The notes under the pieces: model-generated
Told to the model about the DNA's origin: nothing
The model's input: the letters and a program-made list of their open reading frames with translations, nothing else
Databases searched by the model: none
Source: Uranotaenia lowii
Taxonomy: Eukaryota; Arthropoda; Insecta; Diptera; Culicidae
NCBI RefSeq assembly: GCF_029784155.1
Contig: NC_073693.1
Coordinates: forward strand, 109,306,683 to 109,370,682
Direction of reading: 5' to 3'
Length of the DNA: 64,000 nt
Shown: in pieces, positions 1-10,345 of the stretch
How positions within the stretch are numbered: the stretch's first letter is position 1
How the letters are laid out: every line of letters starts with the position of its first letter
Position numbers and translations under genes: made by a program

Positions 1-1410
1 TAAATTCTGCCGAAGGCAGGAAAAAAAGTTAGAGGAAGAAGACTAAACACAGTAATAAACGCAGACCGAAATGCAGCAATTGCGAAAAGTTTAAAACAAA
101 ACGAACAAGTCGGCGGACGACCGATGTCCAATGAAACAAAAAGCCTGAACCGGAAGTTGTATCAAGAAGCGAAACTGTTTCATTTTTTTTGGTTGTTTCT
201 TCTGGTCGATGTTTTTGTTCTGTTTTTGGTCCCGATGTTCTTCTCCCGATTTCCGTCATTGTCCGGCTGTTTGGTGTCGTATTAAACAGGACGGCTGCTG
301 CACACCGGATGATGAAGAGTATTTGAGCAAAAAATAAACTAACAAGTATCCCATTGAGATTGAGACAGCAGACACACAGAATTAACAAAAAAAACGGAAC
401 ACGCACAAGTTACGTTGATTCTACCTGCTGTTGTAAGGCAGCAGCGTTGCTTGATTGGTAATCAAAATTAATAGACCCTGTCTCGGGGTCTGAAATGTTT
501 GTGTGTGGAGCCCCTTTGGAGAGAAGGATAACAGAACGATGATTGCTGAATGAATTTGATGGCTGCTGCAAACGGATAACAGATTGATATGATGAAAGAA
601 AGAGGGCACAGGCACAGAGACAGGAACTAGACGACAGGCTCCTTCCATATGGTCAGGGTCATGATGTGCAGTTTTTTTTTTCTTCCTTCTTCGGAACAAT
701 GAAAGTAATCGTGTTCTGACAGCTGCAAAATACCGGCCTAATTGTTTGACAGACTGTTATTTGATGGAAAATGATGAAAGGCCTTTGAATTCTGCCATTA
801 AAAGCCGGAGTAAAACGGACAGTCAACAACCTCGAAAGAACATATGATAAAATCCGCAAAAAAATCCATCAGTAATTATCAAAGTAGATCAATGTGGGCT
901 GAAGTTAAAACAAATGTGTAAAAATTATAAAAAAAATGCCTATCATTGTTTTTCTGATACATTCTAAACGGCTTCCCAGGACAGTGAAAAAAAACAGCAG
1001 ACATACGAACTGTAAAAAATTTATAGTAAAACGTCACGAATCTGAAGATACCGGGTGAGTCCTAAGTAGCGGGAATGTCTCGTTTTCCACGACACGTTTA
1101 CTAGACAGACAAACAGCTGTTCGTGGTTTTGTTTTCTTTTCCGTGAGCTTTGTTCATGTCAAGTTTACATTCGTATGTCTACGATGAAGGTCGCGGATAA
1201 GAGCTTTTTTGAAGAGCGCCTCTTTCGAAGGTTTGGACAGCATTTAAACTTGGAGGTGGCCTTTTTTCGAAGATGCAAGAAATCTACGATTTAAACATGA
1301 GCACCTCAATTGGTACTGGAAGATTAATGGTTATCAACAAAAAAAACCGGACTAACGAGGAGATGAAAATATTAAGAGGGTTTTTTTTTAAATAAATTGT
1401 TCTAACAAGC
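1..1410. other. No gene recognised
   Basis: Moderately AT-rich sequence. Open frames on both strands are short and resemble no family I recognise. A pyrimidine-rich stretch and several poly-T runs are present. No tandem repeat or TIR pair was found. Confidence 0.5.
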
Positions 1411-1575
1411 TTGCCAAATTGCCCGGTTTTATCCGGGTTTGCCTGGATATTTAAAACAAATTTTGCCAAAAGTCTGGTTCGGCCTGGTAGCCCGGATTTT
1501 GACGGCCTGGTGGCCTGGATTTCATTGAAAAAAGCCCAGATTTCGCCCGGATTTATTCACTTTATTTGCCAAAAC
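1411..1575. repeat. Dispersed CCGGG/CCTGG-rich repeat fragment
   Basis: The stretch repeats short motifs such as GCCCGG, ATCCGGG, GCCTGG and GCCCGGAT separated by AT-rich words. Similar motif mixtures occur at about 25600-26190, 42410-42730 and 59270-59360, so this looks like a fragment of the same dispersed repeat. It has no coding content. Confidence 0.45.
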
Positions 1576-2815
1576 AATTTTATTAATGTAAAACACTGCA
1601 CCGAAAAAAAATGCAATATTCTACTTTTTTTAATGGGAAGATTACATGTTTCTTTACCAGCAAATATTTTTCATTAAAATCTATTCCATGATGAAAATCC
1701 TATGAATGATTTAAAAGGAATTAAAACCAGGGTTTTTTTACAAAAATAATCTTGCAAAATAAACTTAAATTCAACTTTTTATTTGTCATTTGAGCACAAT
1801 TGTGTATACAAACTGCCTTTGTTTGAAAATTTGAAATTAAACTTACAATAAAAATTATGAGTCTGTGATCTCTTGCAGTGCGAATTCCTCAAGGAAATAT
1901 TTATCTTGATAATTTTATCTTGATTGTGAAACTCATTTACGAATTTAAAACTTTGAGAGTAGAGTAGAATACTTCGTTTGCTTTTCATGAACACACCATG
2001 AGCTGAATTTAATCACTCAAAACGAATTATTTCTGTTAGCGTGATCGATCAGTCCCTAAATTTGACACCGTAGAAAAAACAAACGACCGCGTTTCCGAGC
2101 CCGTTTTTAGACTCTAAATTTCATTATAAACAAAAATAATCGCAGCTTCAGCGCCTAAAAACAAAATATTTATAAACGAGCACGAGCGAAAAGTTAAATA
2201 AATTTTTCGAGCTGCTTGGGCGCAAAGCTGGGCCATTTTGCGATACTCCGAAAGCCAACCAACAGACCTGCCAACGCGTTTCACGTTTTGCATCGTAGTA
2301 ACGATTTGCGCAATGACCCCGCAGCACCCCCTGAGCACCTGCTCACACACTCAGTTTCCTGCGCGTTCCGTCCCAGTTTCACCGAACATCTTTTCCCACC
2401 CCTGTCAGTAGTGCCACTTTTTTACTACCCCTAAACGACGGACGACGACGACGGAAGACGTGAAACCACACGGGGAGTAAAAATCGTAATCGCTCAGCCG
2501 CAAAGTGCTTGGTGTTGGCTGGCGGCTTTCGAAACTTGATTTTATGAATGAAAACCCACACCATTGCAGCGGCAGTCGTTTGGCGTAAAAGGCGCGACGA
2601 CGATTCAGTGCTGCACCATTCATGGCGGGCGTCGAGAGACACAGATTTGCTGCTGGCTGCTGTTGTCGCCTGAGCTCTAATAGAGTTGGTGTTGCGCGGT
2701 GCGCGTAGAAAAATTTAAACTTTGAATCTATCTTAATGTTAGACAGTGCTGCTCAGGACATCATCGTCATTCTATGGAATTTTCATCCTATTGAATAATT
2801 AATCAAAAAAAAAAA
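1576..2815. other. No gene recognised; GC-richer island at about 2040-2700
   Basis: The first part is AT-rich and featureless. From about 2040 the sequence becomes GC-richer, with many ACGACG and GCGC words. It looks low-copy compared with the rest of the window. Open frames overlap on both strands without family resemblance, so I do not call a gene. Confidence 0.4.
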
Positions 2816-2819
2816 AATT

Positions 2820-2902
2820 GTGAGAATCGAACTCACTGCAACATCTTATCTCGGCTTGCCAGCGCGGTATCTTACCCAGTGCACCATCTGAGTCGGTTAG
2901 CA
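2820..2902 (-). repeat. tRNA-derived short repeat (SINE head or tRNA pseudogene)
   Basis: On the minus strand a B-box-like AGTTCGATTCT sits in a perfect T-arm with 5-bp stem GTGAG/CTCAC and a 7-nt loop. An A-box-like TGGTGCACTGGG lies about 35 nt upstream. A run of T follows immediately, as expected of a pol III terminator. The anticodon arm does not fold cleanly, so a functional tRNA is unlikely. A tRNA-derived SINE or a tRNA pseudogene fits best. Confidence 0.6.
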
Positions 2903-3585
2903 AAAGAAAGTTCATTGTCACTGTCCTGTCTGTTTTCTTTCAGACATATGCAATGCGATTGCGCTCGGGGGACAATGCCAGTTATTAGAAAGCTTGTGAA
3001 TGCCGGTTCGGCATGAAATCTTATACCGATAATTCAGCCGCCAAGGAAGTTCATTATTGGAGTAGAATCTAATTTGTGAATGTATGCTCCGTCAAGGATG
3101 GTCTTTGGAGAAGTTTGGTATTGTTGTGGATAACTTCGAGGAACTCACAGCCTCGATCAAGCTGGATAACCAGATGAAAGAAGATAATACCAGAACCCAG
3201 CACTGAGATGAGCGTGAGTCTACCATATATGTCACATTCCATACTCCAGTATGAAAAGTGGTTGGAGATTAGCTTCTAAATATTCTGTCAGGAATAGGGT
3301 TCACTTCACGATCCGCATTTTTGCGAACTTGGGCATGCAGGCACGTCGAAGAGTGAAGAGGACAGGCAAAAGCCTTCGGATGATGACAACACAGTTTTGA
3401 ACCTGAACAAAATATCAGTAGTAAGTTTGAAGAGAATACTCGCATGTGATGCGTTGATGACAAGGTCCATTTCAATAAATGTTGCTAAGATGAAAATTAA
3501 GGCCCTTGGAGCGACGGACGCCTGTAAAATAACTTGATGAACTGTTCGAGCAGTTCAGAGTGACCAACTGACCACTCAATCTTAG
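2903..3585. other. Unassigned, probably transposon debris
   Basis: No coding similarity seen. The base composition matches the adjoining reverse transcriptase remnant, so this may be its decayed 5' part. Confidence 0.35.
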
Positions 3586-3930
3586 ATGACTGAAATACGG
3601 TTTTCGGTAAGGTCGCAGCATAGTAAATGGCGTTCGCTTTATCAAAGAGACGCCAAGCAGAGCCAGGTTGACCAAAAGTCGAGCAATGTGGTCCCGCCTG
3701 CACGGTTGTTATTTATACAGTACGTGAGTAAAGCCTTCAACACCGCAGCGATTGCGTCATCGTACATCGGACTGAGGATCCCGGCATATCTCTGAAGACT
3801 GATGGAGAGCATCAATAATCGCTAACTACGGTATATATGATCAGTCAGAGAAAGAAGCTACTGGAGGTCAAAACGGGTGTTTTTAGAAATTGGAATTTAT
3901 CAATGACAATATAAAGTAAGAAAAGGTTTC
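3586..3930 (+). pseudogene. Degenerate R1/LOA-type reverse transcriptase fragment
   Basis: Conceptual translation from about 3720 gives VSKAFNTA, then GLRIPAYL, a stop, RLMES, NNR and LRY. This is the order of the palm region in R1/LOA-type non-LTR reverse transcriptases: the metal-binding aspartate block, the RIPAYL helix and the strand before PQG. Several stops interrupt it and the catalytic aspartate position reads Y. It is a dead fragment, and the only one of the 3.5-9.1 kb cluster on the plus strand. Family assignment is by motif recognition only. Confidence 0.55.
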
Positions 3931-4929
3931 TTGAACGTGCATTACTCTTAAAGCTTTCAGTTCTAGTTAACACTCTAGATCTTAGCCAAACGGCAAGATG
4001 TTGTTGATAAGCCCCACAACAGTCAAACTAGTGGGATCGTTATCCACCTTGCGACAAGCTCCTCTTCAGAGATAGTGTAGCTGCGGACCAATGTAACGTT
4101 CAAGGCAGTGGGAAGTTTGATGCGTGCCAAAAGCCATCTTGTGTAACTTATATAAAAAACCAATGGTTCTGATAAAGAAATCTGATCTCAGCTCAAACAG
4201 GGACCACACCAAGTTGGAATACTGTCGCCTATTAGCACTCATTTAAGAAAGCTGATCTTGTAATGGGGGTCTGTGTTTGCTGGTCAGTCGCCAATAAGTA
4301 CCTGAGTGTTTTTTAAAGAAGGAAATTTGACTTCGAGCCACAACAGCCGGTAAATAGTTTTTGCTGTCGTGTGTGGGTTTGTCCCACTAAAACCACCTTG
4401 GGTTATGCCTGATGTGATGTGCCCATTGGTTTCAACCTATGATACTACATTAAGGGGTAAGCTGTGCTCTTGCACTTAAACATCGCACCCGTTTTCCTTT
4501 TCCTCTTTGGCCAGCTTCGGACTGGTACGGAAGACCCCGAGACTTGTGCCGGTTTGGTAACGCTTTTCAAGTACGCCCGTCGCAGCAACCACTCCCGTAA
4601 GATTTCCAAAGAATAAGTCATGGCCGATTAGGAACTTCCAAGCTTGCTCTTGTTGCAGGAAAGATCATAGCTTAGTACGTGAAACCTTCGAAGCTTAGGT
4701 TATACCGTACCCTAAGATCGTGTTGCTTTTTATTTGTGGTTGCATAAGAGGCCCAGGACCTTCCTTTAGCTTTTTAAGTTTGATGAACTATTTTTTTGCT
4801 CTCTTGATCCGTATCAGACCGCACATGATCTGTGAGATTTCGTCGAATGTTCGTCGCATCGCATTTCATTCACAACATTTTCAGTTTGAACACTGAAGTT
4901 CAAATAGAGAATAGAAGTTGCCTAGAATT
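3931..4929. other. Unassigned transposon-like debris
   Basis: No motif could be recognised in any frame. The stretch lies between opposing retrotransposon remnants and has similar composition, so it is probably decayed element sequence. Confidence 0.35.
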
Positions 4930-5770
4930 AGAAGTTGCCTACGTCTTGGAATGAACCTGGGTAAGAGAAAGACTGCATGTTTTGCCGATTCCTCCGCATC
5001 TACGTATTCCAAGCAATATAGCGAGCTGATGAACTTGAACCGATGTAGGTATTGCCTAAAGCACCCATGACCCGTAAGGAGATGCGTCAGGTAAAAGTGG
5101 ACTTCTGCATACTCTCAATTTACCCAGTCTGGAAGTCGAGGGACCAGCCTATGCGTCCATCTTGCGTTGTTGATGCGTCCCATTGCTCCTGCCACTTGAG
5201 CTTTCGAACTCCTCTAACAGCTCTTGCTAGGTAAATAACACTCTTTATGCTCTACCAGACTGATGTTGGTGTGAATCATGCCAGCCATGCCTGTTGCAGA
5301 TGGTCGCTCCAGGTCACTCCTCCGTTTCGTAGTTTCGAAAGTGCAACGCTCATAAGGAGATGTCTCTTGATACGCTTAGAACCTTGACAGTTCGGCATGA
5401 TCCAGGCCAATGGGTCGATGGCTTTCGACGCTTTATCACGATTTACCGATTGCCAGCTATTACTCCGAGCAATCCCAACTGCTGTTTCAAAGATGTGGCG
5501 TTTTTTTGTTACCCAGGTGGTAAATTCGAAGAAGGAATTTTACGAATCGGTTCCAAGTCCCGTCGAGTGCCGTGTCTCCCCAGAACTCATATGGGTTCAT
5601 GGAACCAATGGGTCGACTCGTTCTATACTCATCCTTATATACATATGCCCTAAACTCCTTCTGGGGCCTCAGACCATTTCCTAAACCGGTAACTGCCCTA
5701 AGGCAATACTTCGGAGAGGGGTCTAATCCACGCATATGCGCTACTCATGCAACACTCGCTTAGAAATTCA
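4930..5770 (-). pseudogene. R1/LOA-type ORF2 C-terminal fragment (copy A)
   Basis: On the minus strand, about 5105-5030 translates as VHFYLTHLLTGHGCFRQYLH, a signature of the segment before the C-terminal zinc-knuckle-like motif in R1/LOA-type ORF2 proteins. Upstream in that orientation, 5480-5166 matches the connection segment at 8740-8396, including the bases shared around 5170-5215 and 8400-8470. No continuous reading frame joins the two parts. The copy lacks a reverse transcriptase core. Confidence 0.6.
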
Positions 5771-5849
5771 TATTTAAATTAAATATCGTCCTGACCGGCC
5801 GAGGTCATCTTCACGTCGTGGTCCAATCAGCGACGCTGATTGTTTAGCG

Positions 5850-7990
5850 TAGTTCATTTGATAGCTTCGGACTCATTAACCTTAGTAAATTTAAGTTACG
5901 TCATCCTACGTCGATCGCAATTTGCGTCAGTCTCCAACTCCTTTGCAGAGCAGTCATTATCCGGCGAGCCCATCGCTGATTGCATGCCATGTGTTGAAAG
6001 CATCACACATCTTCTGCGACATGTTGTCCGCTGTCGTGTCTGGTCTGCAGGCGGCGAATATGGTGGCACGTTCCTCTTCAAATCTTGGACAATAGAATAC
6101 CACGTGTTCGGGTGTCTCGTCCAAGTCACCGCGTGTTAGGCAGACCGGCCACATGTTCAAACCTGTAGAGATACTTCATGAAGCATCCATGACCAGTCAG
6201 GGATTGCGTCATGTAGAAATCCACTTCGCCATGCTTTCTCTCCATCCACTCTTTGATATTTGGGATCATGACTCCCGCTTCAACGCATGCAGCCTCCTAC
6301 GAAACGGTGCGGTATGCACTGATGACCCGCAAATTTATGCCCCTTTGTACAGTGTTCAGCTTCTGCTAGTTACATTGGATATTAAGACCAGATTTCCAGG
6401 CAGCCCCTCAATACCGAAGGATTGACGAAACCAAACTCGAAATTATCCTCTGCTGGGTTCTTCGGATCCCCGAGTTGTTCGCCATTATCTTCGTGAGTAC
6501 GGCCGTTGCTGTTGCCGCCTTTTGCATACACACATACTCAACCGGTCGTCAATCATCACACACAAATATTTAAGCTCGCGCTTTGATTCGATAGCGCATG
6601 ATCCAACTGTAATCATGCCAGTTTGCGGTGAAATCAGGTTTGATATCAGAACCATCTCGGTTTTGTGGTGACCCAACTGAAAACTCTTGGAGTGCATCCA
6701 GCTCTCTACCGCTTCTACAGCCTCTGAAGTTCTTAGCTGGACGATTTTTGTTGAGTAACCCGTCGCTAGTAAAACAACGTTGTCCGCGAAACCAACCAAC
6801 TTACTCCCTCTGACAGGCTCAAGTTCAGCACTTCATCGTACGTTACATTCCACAGGACCGGGCCCAGTATCGACCCTTGCGGTACATCAGCTGTAACATC
6901 CATTTCCTGAAATCCTTCGCTCGTCATGTATTGTAGCTTGCGGTTCTGGAAATAGCTTTCCAATAATTTGCAGAGATATTTAGGTATCCTCATTTTTATA
7001 AGCGAAGATGCAATCGTTGCCCAGCTGACACTATTGAACGCGTTGCGCATGTCCAATGTTACTACCACATAGAAGCGATCAAGGTTGCCGAAATTACAGA
7101 AAAATCTGTAATTTCACAGAATTTTGAGCAAATTTTCATCACAGAATCACACAAAATTTTGAAATTTTCACAGATTTCACAGAATTTTTAAATTTTGAAT
7201 GGATTTCCGAGATTGTAATTTTTTTTAACAATATATAAAATAGATTTCTTACTTTAATAAGAAAAGTATGATAAGATTGGTAATGGTAATTGATTTTTCC
7301 CATCTAAAATGTGAAAAAGATCCAATTTATTATGAATTTCCTTTGAAATTCAAGGAAATAGCATCACAGAAATCCATCACAGATTTTTTGGGTAAAATCA
7401 CAGAAAAGCAGAATTATTTTTCTCATAAGCACAGATTTTTTTTCGGCAACCTTGAAAGCGATCCCCTCTTCTCTTCTTGAGTCTGGCTTTATCAGCCGTT
7501 TCGATGACAGTTCGAATGGCGTCGACTGTGCATCGCTCTTACGAAACGCGAGTTGATTGTTGGACAATCCACCTTCGCCCTTGGTGTACCGCTAGATACG
7601 ATTCAAGATTACCTTTTCCAAAACCTTATCAACCGTATCCAGTAGGCATGCTCAATAAAAATGTGTAGTGACGATCGGAACATTCCGGGAAATTTCATAA
7701 TCGCGGCCTTAACTGCAACATTCGGAATACCATCTGGACCGGGAGCCTTTCCAGCTGAAGGGATTTTGCGATGTTGCGCAGTTCTTCTAACGATACTCCT
7801 CCTCGCTCGTATCCCAGACGTACGGGACTTGCGGCCAGCTATTGATAAGTATTATGTTGAGGGAACAGCTCTCTTGTTATTTCCCTCAGTTGATTCGCCT
7901 AGCGCGAAGGCTGCTGACACGCAAATTCGCAATTTCCTTAGTCCACCACTAAACTGGTGGATATGGGTTTCCACGATTAGCTCTCCTCGT
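5850..7990 (-). pseudogene. R1/LOA-type reverse transcriptase remnant (copy B)
   Basis: Reading leftwards from about 7990, the minus strand gives KAPGPDGIPNVAV (about 7753-7716), a block with LEKVILNR and LSNNQLAFRKSDAQST, and then VVTLDMRNAFNSVSW at 7066. PQGSILGP follows at 6882-6859 and a FADN box, replacing FADD, near 6790. Next come HHKTE, then VDFYMTQSLTGHGCF at about 6220, and finally a C-x11-H-x4-C motif (TPEHVVFYC) near 6120. These are the ordered parts of an ORF2 reverse transcriptase with its C-terminal zinc-knuckle-like domain. Frameshifts and stops separate them, and a TIR element splits the frame at 7079-7455. The 5' endonuclease is missing. Confidence 0.75.
7079..7455. mobile_element. 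Short non-autonomous TIR element inserted in copy B
   Basis: The ends are TCAAGGTTGCCG and CGGCAACCTTGA, a perfect 12-bp inverted pair. The interior is AT-rich and dense in CACAGA/TCTGTG words. The flanks repeat AAGCGATC at 7073-7080 and 7456-7463. Depending on where the TIR begins, the target duplication is 6 or 8 bp; 8 bp would fit hAT. Removing the insert rejoins the reverse transcriptase of copy B between its SRREG-like and VVTLDM parts. A second copy lies inverted at 31320-31692. Confidence 0.75.
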
Positions 7991-8091
7991 CATTGCTGCG
8001 CCACAAGCACGTGTGCGTACTTTCGTCAGGTTTTCCGCAGACAAGTTTTGCTCCCACTTCAACACCTCGACAAAGACATGTGGTGTGTCCT

Positions 8092-8400
8092 TCAACAGCA
8101 GTCTCTATCTATATGCGGTACAACTTTTTTGTTGGTCACGAGTAGTGCTTCGGTTTTATGGTGGGCTATCTGAAGCTTAACTCTTTCGATAAAGATGCCA
8201 ACCCTTTCTACAGACACCCTTGCAAGGACTTCTACCTCCTCGATTGTTTCGTCGGTGATCATGATCCCCACCAAAACCATGATAGTTTTGGCGTTAACAT
8301 CTCGTTATACGTGACATTCCAGACCACAAGTCCAAGTATTTACAACCGGTTTAGCTTAAAAAGCCATGTGGAGTATTTATCCAAGAAGGGAACAATGACG
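8092..8400 (-). pseudogene. R1/LOA-type reverse transcriptase fragment (copy C)
   Basis: The minus strand encodes ITDETIEEVEVLARVSVE followed by VKLQIAHHKTEALLVTNKK. This is the segment just after the FADD box in R1/LOA-type reverse transcriptases. The nucleotide sequence is a diverged direct repeat of 8760-9080. The fragment abuts the 5' end of copy B and is truncated on both sides. Confidence 0.65.
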
Positions 8401-9080
8401 CGTCCCATTGCTCCTGCCACTTGAGCATCGACGCTGCTCGTTGAGCTTTATGAACTCCTCTAACAGCTCTTGCTACGTAACATTCTTTATCCCTCGCCAG
8501 AGTGATGTCGTTGGGAATCATGTCGGCGATAACATCTGTTGCAGATGGGCCTGTATGTACAGCAAACTCGCATGGTCAACAGTCGATCTCTATTATTTGG
8601 ATTTGTTGCGCTCTACCTCTAGGGCAGAACTCCAGGTCGCTACTCGGTTTCGTAGATTCGCCAATGAGTTGATGGCATTCGACGCTTTATCACAATTAAG
8701 CGATTCTAGGCCATAACTGCGAAATTCCAGCTGCTGTGATGTGATATGTGATGTGTCCTTTAACAGTAATCTCCATATGCGGCACAACTTTTTTGTTGGT
8801 CGCGATTAGTGGTTCGGTTATATGGCGGGCTAACTGAAGCTTAACCCTTCCCATGCAGATGCTGGCCTTTTCTACAGACACCGTTGTAAGGTTTTCTACC
8901 TCCTCTATTGTTTCACCGGTGATCATGATCACAATATCGTCCGCAAATCTGACTTTTTGTGCGCCCGCTGGTAGTTTCAGTGTTAATATATCGACATTCC
9001 AGAGCTAATATCCAGCTATTTACAACCGGTTTTACTTCAAAAGCCATGGGAATATGTGTCCAAGAGGGGAGCAATGATGG
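8396..9080 (-). pseudogene. R1/LOA-type reverse transcriptase fragment (copy D)
   Basis: On the minus strand near 8960-8920 the catalytic box reads RFADDIVIMITGE, with both aspartates kept. It continues into EEVENLTTVSVEK and VKLQLARH. Further left, 8740-8396 translates as a connection segment with ATDVIADMIPNDIT and LKWQEQWDA, typical of the part between reverse transcriptase and zinc-knuckle-like domain in R1-type proteins. Frameshifts separate the parts. The connection segment recurs at 5480-5166. Confidence 0.65.
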
Positions 9081-9297
9081 CTACTGCGCTTACGCAGATA
9101 ATTTTGGACAGACTAGAGATCCGACGGAGGGTATTGTCGAGATAAAACTATATCCTCTCCGTAAAAGACCTTATACAAACTGGTATTAGGTTGAGAGATT
9201 CTCAACACAAGAAGGGTTTCTTATGTCGGTGTAGGATAAAGTCTTCGTTGAAATTATCCGAGCGAAGTTCCGAGCAAATCTATGATAGACACGAAGA

Positions 9298-10345
9298 TTG
9301 ACTTCATCGGTGGAGGTATGTCGAGTACAGTGCGTACGATCCAATAGTTAAAGATACAATGGTAAAAGTGCATCATCATCTACCGCGTAGTGGATGCTTG
9401 AGTACAACGCGTTTGTTGGTAGGATAACTACTCCTCTGGTGGAGGTATGTCGAATACAGTGCGTACGATCCTATGGTTTAAGTTACAATGGTAGAAGGGC
9501 ATCATAATCTACCGAGAAGTGGATGCCTTGGGTACCTCCCGTTTATTGGTAGGACATCTTCTCCTCCAGTGGAAGTACGTCGAATACAGGGCGTACGATC
9601 CTATGGTTCAAGTTACAATGGTAGAAGGGCATCATCATCTAACGCGTAGTGGATGTCTTAGGTACCGTGTTTTGTTAGTAGGACAACTACTTCTCCGGTG
9701 GAGGAATGTCAAATACAGTGCGTACGATTCTATGGTTTAAATTACAATAGTAGAAAGGGCATCCTCATCTACCGCTTCGTGGATGCCTTTGGGTACCTCG
9801 AATTTGTTGGTAAGAAAACAACCCCTCCGGTGGAGGTTTGTCGAATACAGTGCATACGATTCTATGGTTTAGGTTACAATGGTAGAAGGGCATCATCATC
9901 TACCGCGTCGTGAATGCCTTCTTGGGTACCCCGCGCTTGTTTGTAGGACAACTATTCCTTCGGTGGAAGTACGTCGAATACAGTGCGTACGATCCTATGG
10001 TTTATGGTAGAAGTGCATCATCATCTATCGCGTCGTGAATGCCTTTGGGTACCCCGAGTTTGTTGGTATGATAACTACTCCTCCGGTGGAGGTATGTCGA
10101 GTACAGTGCGTACGATCGTATGGTTTCAGATTCAATGGTAGCAGGGGATCATCTACCGCGTCGTGGAGGCCTTTGGGTACCCCGAGTTTGTTGGTGAGAT
10201 AACAACTCCTCCGGTTTAGGTATGTCGAATACAATGCTTTTACCTATGGTTTAAGTTACAATGGTAGAAGGGCATCATCATCTACCGCGTCGTGGAAGCC
10301 TTTGGATACCCCGAGTGTATTGTCAGGACAACTACCCCTCTGGTG
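9298..10345. repeat. Tandem array, about 8 copies of a ~130-bp unit
   Basis: The landmark GCGTACGATC (or a variant) recurs at about 9332, 9461, 9591, 9720, 9852, 9985, 10108 and 10237, giving spacings of 129, 130, 129, 132, 133, 123 and 129 bp. Each unit also carries GGTGGAGGTATGTCGA, ATGGTAGAAGGGCATC and a GGTACCCCGAG-type word. It starts just beyond the R1/LOA remnants. It may be a retrotransposon-associated tandem or a free minisatellite. Stops in every frame argue against coding. Confidence 0.85.

Noticed and set aside
29..406. 125-codon minus-strand frame with hydrophobic start
   Set aside because: The N-terminus looks like a signal peptide, but poly-T runs produce such leucine/phenylalanine-rich starts by chance and nothing else supports a gene.
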